Positions 58,356 through 64,000 of a DNA stretch of 64,000 nt are shown piece after piece. This DNA is from Bagarius yarrelli (lineage: Eukaryota; Chordata; Actinopteri; Siluriformes; Sisoridae): assembly GCA_005784505.1 (NCBI GenBank), contig VCAZ01000003.1:965268-1029267 (forward strand), written 5' to 3'. Under the pieces are notes generated by a model, which was given only the letters and a program-made list of their open reading frames with translations, had not been told where the DNA came from and made no database searches. Position 1 is the stretch's first letter, and every line of letters begins with the position of its first letter. A program made the position numbers and the translations under genes.

Positions 58356-59261
58356 GTAACATAGAGCAAATATAGGTTTTCCTAGCCAAATATAGGACTT
58401 AAATATAAAGAGAAGAAAAAAAAAAAAAGTTTCAAAGGCCAAAATTACTTTATAAGAAGGATTTTTTAGGATTGCGTGCAGTGTAAAAAAAATCTATTAA
58501 GAACACATTTAAAATGTAGAAAGATTAAACTAATTTAAGGGTGCAAATGTTTTTACGCCTTTGTGGTTTTGTAAAGAAAAAAAAAAGGTACATATCTTCA
58601 GGCTAGCTTTTCTAGACATAATCGTTTCTGGTAATGTCTCATACCAGTGAGATAACAAGCTGGGGATTTTCTGTTTTTTAAAAAGAAGAAAGGAGGGGAA
58701 AAAAGAAGGGTAATTAATAGAGTGCCTGTTTATGTGTGTTTTACTGTAAATAAAGTGAAATGCTTAATAGACATTCATGAATATTAAATGTGACTATAAA
58801 GAAAAAAAAAATCAATGCCAGGGTGGTAATTGAAGACTTTTTTTAATTGGTGCTTGTCAGACAGTATGAACATGATCTTCATGTCTCACTGTAGGATCGC
58901 AGGGTTCATAAAGTCATACTGTAAGACATCAAAAATGGACACACACAAGAAGAAGTTTACAGTACACAGTTTACTGTATCTTGCTAAATAGTAGCTAGCA
59001 ACACGCACAAAAAACATTTTAACAGTAATTTTGCTCATAAAACACCTCAATAAGTTTAATTCTTGTTGTTCTTTTTATCGGACTTGTTTCGACATTTTCC
59101 CCTGGTGCGTTAAAGTTGTCGTGTTAATCAGATTCAGTACTCCTTTATTTTTTGGTTTGGCGCTGCTTTTGGTTCTTGATTTGATGGTCGTTGTAGGAGA
59201 AATCATATTGCATGAGATGTCTAATATCTTCTGTACATACAAGAAGTAATTAAAGGGAAAA
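58356..59261. other. AT-rich unique intergenic sequence
   Basis: No gene or named repeat. Confidence 0.4.
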
Positions 59262-59425
59262 AAAATCGCAACGGCTGTTATTCGACTGTTGGTGACCATG
59301 TCAAACTAACCATCAAAGACAACAGAATTTAGCGTAGGATTTAAAGAATCCTTTAAGATTCCAAAATTTGTCTTAGGCGACCAAATCGTGCCTAAAATCG
59401 TACAGTGTAAGCCTGGTTTAAGTTG
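59262..59425 (+). repeat. Interspersed repeat R3, copy 3
   Basis: AAGACAACAGAATTTAGCGT, TTTAAGATTCCAAAATTTGT, GGCGACCAAATCGTGCC and GTACAGTGTAAGCCTGG, colinear with 23318-23505. Confidence 0.6.
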
Positions 59426-59509
59426 CTTTATATCTGCCAAACGTGATTTTTCTTTCTAATTGATACCCACCATAATAATAGTTTATTTGCTTTCAATTTG
59501 GCAAGTAGT

Positions 59510-59670
59510 AGAAGAGTGGTTAAGGTGTTAAACTGCTGATCCGAGGGTTGAGAGTTCGAATCCCAGGAGCACCAAGGTGACACTGCTGGGCCCTGAAATT
59601 GAGCCCTCAGCTGCTAAATCATATAAATAAAAACCTATGTTATTCTGGACAAAGGTGTGTGCCAAATACA
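59510..59670 (+). mobile_element. tRNA-headed SINE
   Basis: AGAGTGGTTAAGGTGTTAAAC, GAGTTCGAATCCCAGGAGC (good box B), ACTGCTGGGCCCTG and TTATTCTGGACAAAGGTG tail. Confidence 0.8.
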
Positions 59671-60994
59671 TATCATTATTTCGAGTATATACAAACTTTT
59701 TTACACTGTACTGATTATATATTAGTGCCTAGAAATAGGATAATTATTTATATTAGGTCATGTGAGGTAAATTTCTCTTCCTGTCAGAGTCAAGAACAGG
59801 AAATACATTTTCTGTGTGTGTGTGTGTGTGTGTATATGATAAAGCATGTAGTCTATGATTCTGTATATAGGTGTGTCAGTGTGAGTGTGTTGTGGAGCAA
59901 GGCGCTTTGGGCGTTATGGACCAGCATTAAACCCGACATGTTAGAACAGTTTGATGTGCCTTCAGGGATCATTTTCCCCTTAACAGTTCATGTCCGTGTA
60001 GCATCTCCACCCCTCCTGCTCTTCTTTTCTCTTATGAAGTTTTATATGATATGCAGCCCTGCGATATAAATCAGTGATATTTGATGACAGAGGAAAGGAA
60101 GAAAACACTTTATTCAAAGGAGTTCAAATAGGCTTTGAAATGGTTTGTCGTCCCAAACAGGTGTAGCCCCGACGATCCTGTTACCCTACAGCAGCACTGT
60201 CACTCTAATTCATTGTTTTATTTTTTTAGTTGGATGGTCTATTTTTCTATTTTTGCACAACCCCAAACAAAAAAAGGGAATTTGCATTTTTGGTATGCTT
60301 TCTCGTTCTTGTTCATTATCATTGCTCCCCCCCCCCCCCCCCCCCAAAAAAAGATCTATTCTCCAGCATATGCGGTGGTTAATGAAACATGTGATTCCCC
60401 TGATAAGCCTCAGATTACACAGCTCTGAATCAAAGAATAACGAATGTGTCAGGAAAGAATGAGCTGCAGGCTTTTGGTAGACCTCAGGAGTTTATCGTTT
60501 TAGTGTGGTGTCTACTTTAGACCAATTTCTCCACTACACAGCTTTTATAGACATTATGTTACTGTAGTGCAGCATGCCATGAAGTGGTTACTAATCTGAA
60601 TTCATAACTTGGTATACTGGTCTATTTTTATCTCCAGGGTAGGGGTAACAATACCAGTAAAAGTAGAAATAGTTTCCAAGCAGATGCAAAGTTACAAGTG
60701 AAAGGCATCATTTATAAAACTCAATGTAAGTTTTAATTGACCATATTGGTTATTCAATTTAAGAATAAATTAACCATTTATAGAACTTTGCCCTTAGATA
60801 GTAACTACATACATCGCAACTGGGCAAGATCCCAGCAGAGGCTGCTTACTGGCAACCTTTTAATCAGTAGTCAACCATTTTAGTCACTGATTCAAGAGTA
60901 ACAATCATTTAGACATCCCCCTGAACACTGTTGATTTACAATAAAAGTAGAGAAAAGGAGGCTGCATTATATCACCCAAGTACTACTGGGAAAA
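59671..60994. other. Intergenic sequence with possible regulatory patches
   Basis: GT run (59813-59833), a 19-C run followed by A (60327-60353) and unique patches. The one at 60355-60450 (GGTTAATGAAACATGTGATT, CTCAGATTACACAG, GAATCAAAGAATAACG) has homeodomain and TCF-like motifs. The ~156-aa open frame at 59599-60069 spans a SINE tail and a GT run and is not a gene. Confidence 0.4.
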
Positions 60995-61182
60995 GGCACT
61001 TGTAGATCAATGCTTAAGGTGTTGGCCTGCGGATTAGAAGATCTAGGGTTCAATAACCAGCACCACCAAACTGCCACTGCTGGGCCCTTGAACAAGGCTC
61101 TTAACACTTAACTTCTCAGTTGGATAAAAATGATGTAAAAATGAAAGTCGTTCTGGATGACGGTTTCTGCCAAATGCCAAAG
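60995..61182 (+). mobile_element. tRNA-headed SINE
   Basis: ATGCTTAAGGTGTTGGCCTG, GGGTTCAATAACCAGCACC, CACTGCTGGGCCCTTGAAC and GAAAGTCGTTCTGGATGACG tail. Confidence 0.8.
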
Positions 61183-61399
61183 ATTGAAGGACCTAAGAGA
61201 AGACACAATAAACCTAAGAGTGTAATCATGGTGCACCATGCAATCTCTTCAAAAAGTTTAAATCATTTAGAGCTGTAAAAGACCCCCTTCCCCCCAAAAA
61301 ATACACTGCCAAGAAAAAACAAGAGAGTCCCCCCAGAGAAAATGATCAAAATACTGAATTTTAGTAGGTTTTAAAGCTTACATTAGACATCTGAATTAA

Positions 61400-61860
61400 C
61401 ATTATCCCTAGATAAAGTGTGGTGGTGGTAGCATCAGGGCCTGGGATTTTTTTTTCTTTCCTCAGTAACTGAAATTTTTGTCAAAGCTAAAGAAAGAATG
61501 GAGCAAAAAAATAGAGCTTTTTTGGGTGGGGGTGAAGCAAAACAAACAACCCAAAGCCTTTTGGCAGAGCAATAACCCCACAAGGCTACAAATCCAAAGC
61601 AATGCAAGAGGTTCAAATCAATAAAGTGAATTTTATTGACAGGGACCAAAGTCAAAGTCCAGAACTAAATCCTATTTCAAATCAGTAGCACTGTTTGAAA
61701 TTGCAGCCAACAAACAACATCCTAAAAACTGGCAGAAGCAGAAACATGAAAAATAGGCAAAAATCATTTTCAAAAACCATGTAAAACTGGTAGAAACCAG
61801 TTACTTTAACAGACTGGAAGCAAAGGACGGTTCCATCAGGCACTAGTCTAAAAAAGGATC
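61400..61860 (+). pseudogene. Tc1-like transposase relic, second lineage
   Basis: AAAGTGTGGTGGTGGTAGCA (GGGS-like), GAATGGAGCAAAAAAATAG, ACAAGGCTACAAATCC and GTCAAAGTCCAGAACTAAAT, which encodes QSPELNPI where active Tc1 transposases have QSPDLNPI. Many stops and shifts. It differs from the family at 56.2 kb and is clearly inactive. Confidence 0.55.
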
Positions 61861-62074
61861 TATTGAGTATATTAATTTTGGCTTGCCTTTGATTTGAAAT
61901 AATATTTGTATATTTTTTAATCCAAACCATAATTATTATACTTTTGCAAAACTGTGTATAAATGGGCTTTGAATCCATTTACATTTGGAAACTATTATAC
62001 AAATACATTATTTGGGCTAAACTGACAAATCAGGCTAAGCAAATAGAGATTCTGTTAAAAACCTGGAGTATTTG

Positions 62075-62260
62075 CATTTTTTTTGCATTGATAAGGGTGT
62101 TGGCCCGCTGACAGAAAGATTATGGGTGCAATTTCTAGCACCAACAAACTGCCACTTCTAGGCCCTAGAGCAAGGCCATAAATGAAACGTCTTATAAATG
62201 AGATATATGTACATTCATTTGGATGAGGGCGTCTGCCGAATTCCAGTAATTTTATTATGA
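62075..62260 (+). mobile_element. tRNA-headed SINE, degraded
   Basis: GATAAGGGTGTTGGCCCGC, GGGTGCAATTTCTAGCACC, CACTTCTAGGCCCTAGAGC and TGGATGAGGGCGTCTGCCG. Confidence 0.75.
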
Positions 62261-62444
62261 AATAATAAATTGTGCACCTGTAAACAGAAGCCTTTATTTA
62301 TGACATATACATTAAGTGAAAGGTGTGAGGGTTAGAAAATTCTATCGACAAAGCATGATCATCCAAGATACGGCACCCCTGGAGCAACAAGAGGGTTAAA
62401 GGCCTTGCTTAGATGCCCAACAGTGGCAGTTTATGTCACTACAC

Positions 62445-62668
62445 TGATAAAATGGCTCAAATGGTTAAGGTAATGAATTGTTGATTGAAAGACCGGCCAC
62501 AAGTCCGCCACCGCTGGGTCCCTAAGCACGACCCTCAACCCCTCCTGCTCCAGGGGCGCTGTAACATAGATGACCCTGCGCTCTGACCCCAACGCTCCAA
62601 GATGGAATATGCAAAGAAACAAATTTCACTGTGTGAAGTATATGTGACAAATAAAGACATTTACATTT
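62445..62668 (+). mobile_element. tRNA-headed SINE, second tail type
   Basis: SINE head (ATGGCTCAAATGGTTAAGG) and body (CACCGCTGGGTCCCTAAGCA) joined to a different 3' part: CTGCTCCAGGGGCGCTGTAA, CCTGCGCTCTGACCCCAACG and TGTGACAAATAAAGAC. A reverse partial body of the usual type lies just before it (62390-62435). Confidence 0.75.
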
Positions 62669-62819
62669 TTAAAAAAAAATAAAGGACCTGTGGTTTAAAC
62701 AATCCTCAAGCCATGATAACATATGTATTAACTTCAACTTAGCATGCTAAAACGCCTGTTCATGCCAAATATTTATTTTTAGAACATTACTAGACAATGA
62801 AAACATTAAATCAAATCCC

Positions 62820-63090
62820 TGGGTCTGGATTAGCACCTCCCTAAATGTACAATTCATACAGCATGTGGTAATGCATCATTCTTAGAGTAAATTGTAAGAT
62901 GATTAGCTGTAATAGCACTGTAAGGGTGCAGTGGTTTCTGTTGGCTGTGGTAATGTTTGCTCACTGGAGTCAGTCCCAGCTTTCCATGTCTTTGTGTCCT
63001 GGCTGTGTGGTCCCTCTCTCTCTTTTCGACCAGTATTACTCTTATTATACCAACACAGAACTGGAAAAGTGGTTAGTGCCCTTCAGCTAG
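62820..63090. promoter_or_regulatory. Candidate cis-regulatory island
   Basis: Unique block with GGATTAGCACC, GGTAATGCATCATTC, GATGATTAGCTGTAATAGC and GTGGTAATGTTTGC motifs. Confidence 0.33.
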
Positions 63091-63864
63091 ACCCAAGTGA
63101 TTTTTGGGGGGTCCGACCGCATGCTGGGTTTGTCCTTTCAGATTCACCCTGGTGTAAAATCTCGGTCTTGCTGAAATTCCTTACTCCCTTTCCAAAACCT
63201 GATGAAACTCCCATCAATAAGTTAACGTTTTTGTGTGCTGGCATGTTATAGAAGGCCAAACTAAATAAAATCTAATTGTATGTTCTGGAAAAGTGAACTG
63301 TAATATTGTAAAAGCAACTCAATGTCGATATACTTTATTTTTTGATTTATTATTTAATGGCACCTAGAAAAAAAAATTGAAAAAGCCTAAAATTATCCAT
63401 GTATTTCCAATTTTTTTTAAAGTGAAGGCTAAAATAAGCTATGGTTTGTTATGGCTAAGCAAGCTGCCATTATGTGGTGTGTTAATCCTGTTAGTGCTAA
63501 ATTTAAGCACAAGTAAACGACCTCATCAATATTTGCAGCCGTCACATTACTGCACACTGCTTTCCAAAAACAGAAGACTTTTCATTTAGAGCTCTGGTGA
63601 AGTGCTAAAGCAGCACGTCTCAGGCTAGCGAGCAACCAGAAAACATAATTGCATTATCATTGAATTGTAAGAAAAATTGGAGTCAAAATAGCAAATTCAG
63701 AAGTAAAGACAAGCGGATAATTTATTGTTAATCGGTATGAAAGGTATTAAAGCCTGACTGTCTATGTTGTCCAAAATGAAAAGGCTTCTAGTTTTCAGTG
63801 TATGAGGAAAGAAATGCTTGTATTATGAACAGTTTGAATAAATTTCACAACAACCAATAATAGA
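63091..63864. other. Unique intergenic sequence
   Basis: No gene seen. A GC-richer start (63100-63240) then AT-rich, without named repeats. Confidence 0.4.
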
Positions 63865-64000
63865 AGGGAAGTGGTGGCTCAAATAGTTAAGGTGCTAATT
63901 GACTGGAAGACCAGGAAGACCTGGGTATAACCCCATCGCCACCAACTCTGCCACTGATGGGTTCTTTGAGCAAGACCCTTAACCCTTCCTGCTCCAGGGG
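63865..64000 (+). mobile_element. tRNA-headed SINE, second tail type, cut by window end
   Basis: GTGGTGGCTCAAATAGTTAAGG, weak box B and GAGCAAGACCCTTAACCC, reaching CCTGCTCCAGGGG at the window edge. It is the same tail type as 62445-62668. Confidence 0.75.

Noticed and set aside
59599..60069. 156-aa plus-strand open frame
   Set aside because: Begins in a SINE tail, crosses a GT microsatellite and shows no domain or sensible composition.

Overview
The window is vertebrate nuclear DNA, and teleost repeats place it in a bony fish. These are tRNA-headed SINEs ending in the GTCGCTCTGGATAA-type tail, L2-clade LINE debris, Tc1-like transposon fragments and long simple repeats. A siluriform (catfish-like) genome would fit from memory, but this is not proven. 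The DNA is AT-rich, with no operons, no bacterial-type gene density, no CRISPR array and no rRNA or functional tRNA gene.

Only one protein gene is convincing. It is a single-exon Frizzled receptor on the minus strand (2243-3990), assigned to fzd8 by its CRD, seven-TM core and C-terminal tail. The reading frame is broken once, by an apparent single missing base near 2817, inside an otherwise intact and conserved protein. A sequencing or assembly indel is the simplest explanation. A TATA box, two CCAAT boxes and a GC box at 4531-4598 form a plausible promoter. A minus-strand poly(A) signal at 1734-1740 suggests a 3' UTR of about 0.5 kb.

The remaining ~59 kb, upstream of fzd8, is a gene desert. 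(1) 4.6-9.5 kb: mostly unique sequence with a TATC/TA microsatellite block and two GC-richer candidate regulatory islands. (2) 9.5-24 kb: SINEs, a Tc1-like terminus at 19.9 kb, a Tc1-like fold-back element at 20.9 kb, and several unique islands rich in homeodomain, POU and SOX-like motifs. (3) 24-34 kb: the most repeat-dense part, with a V-SINE-like element, a 1.3-kb L2-clade reverse-transcriptase relic, a second LINE family's 3' end, a ~1.1-kb TIR element and an RTE-type 3' end. (4) 34-48.3 kb: fold-back elements, two adjacent LINE 3' UTR copies, strong enhancer-like islands at 45.2-46.5 kb and a hAT-like MITE with good ends at 47.8-48.3 kb. (5) 48.3-64 kb: LINE fragments including a recognisable endonuclease-domain relic, a complete Tc1-like nonautonomous element, an enhancer-like island at 57.0-57.5 kb, a Tc1 transposase relic and SINEs of two tail types.

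The architecture is one developmental receptor gene beside a long desert with islands of non-repetitive sequence, which suggests long-range cis-regulation of fzd8. That is inference and needs cross-species alignment. I found no sign of a new multi-gene system.
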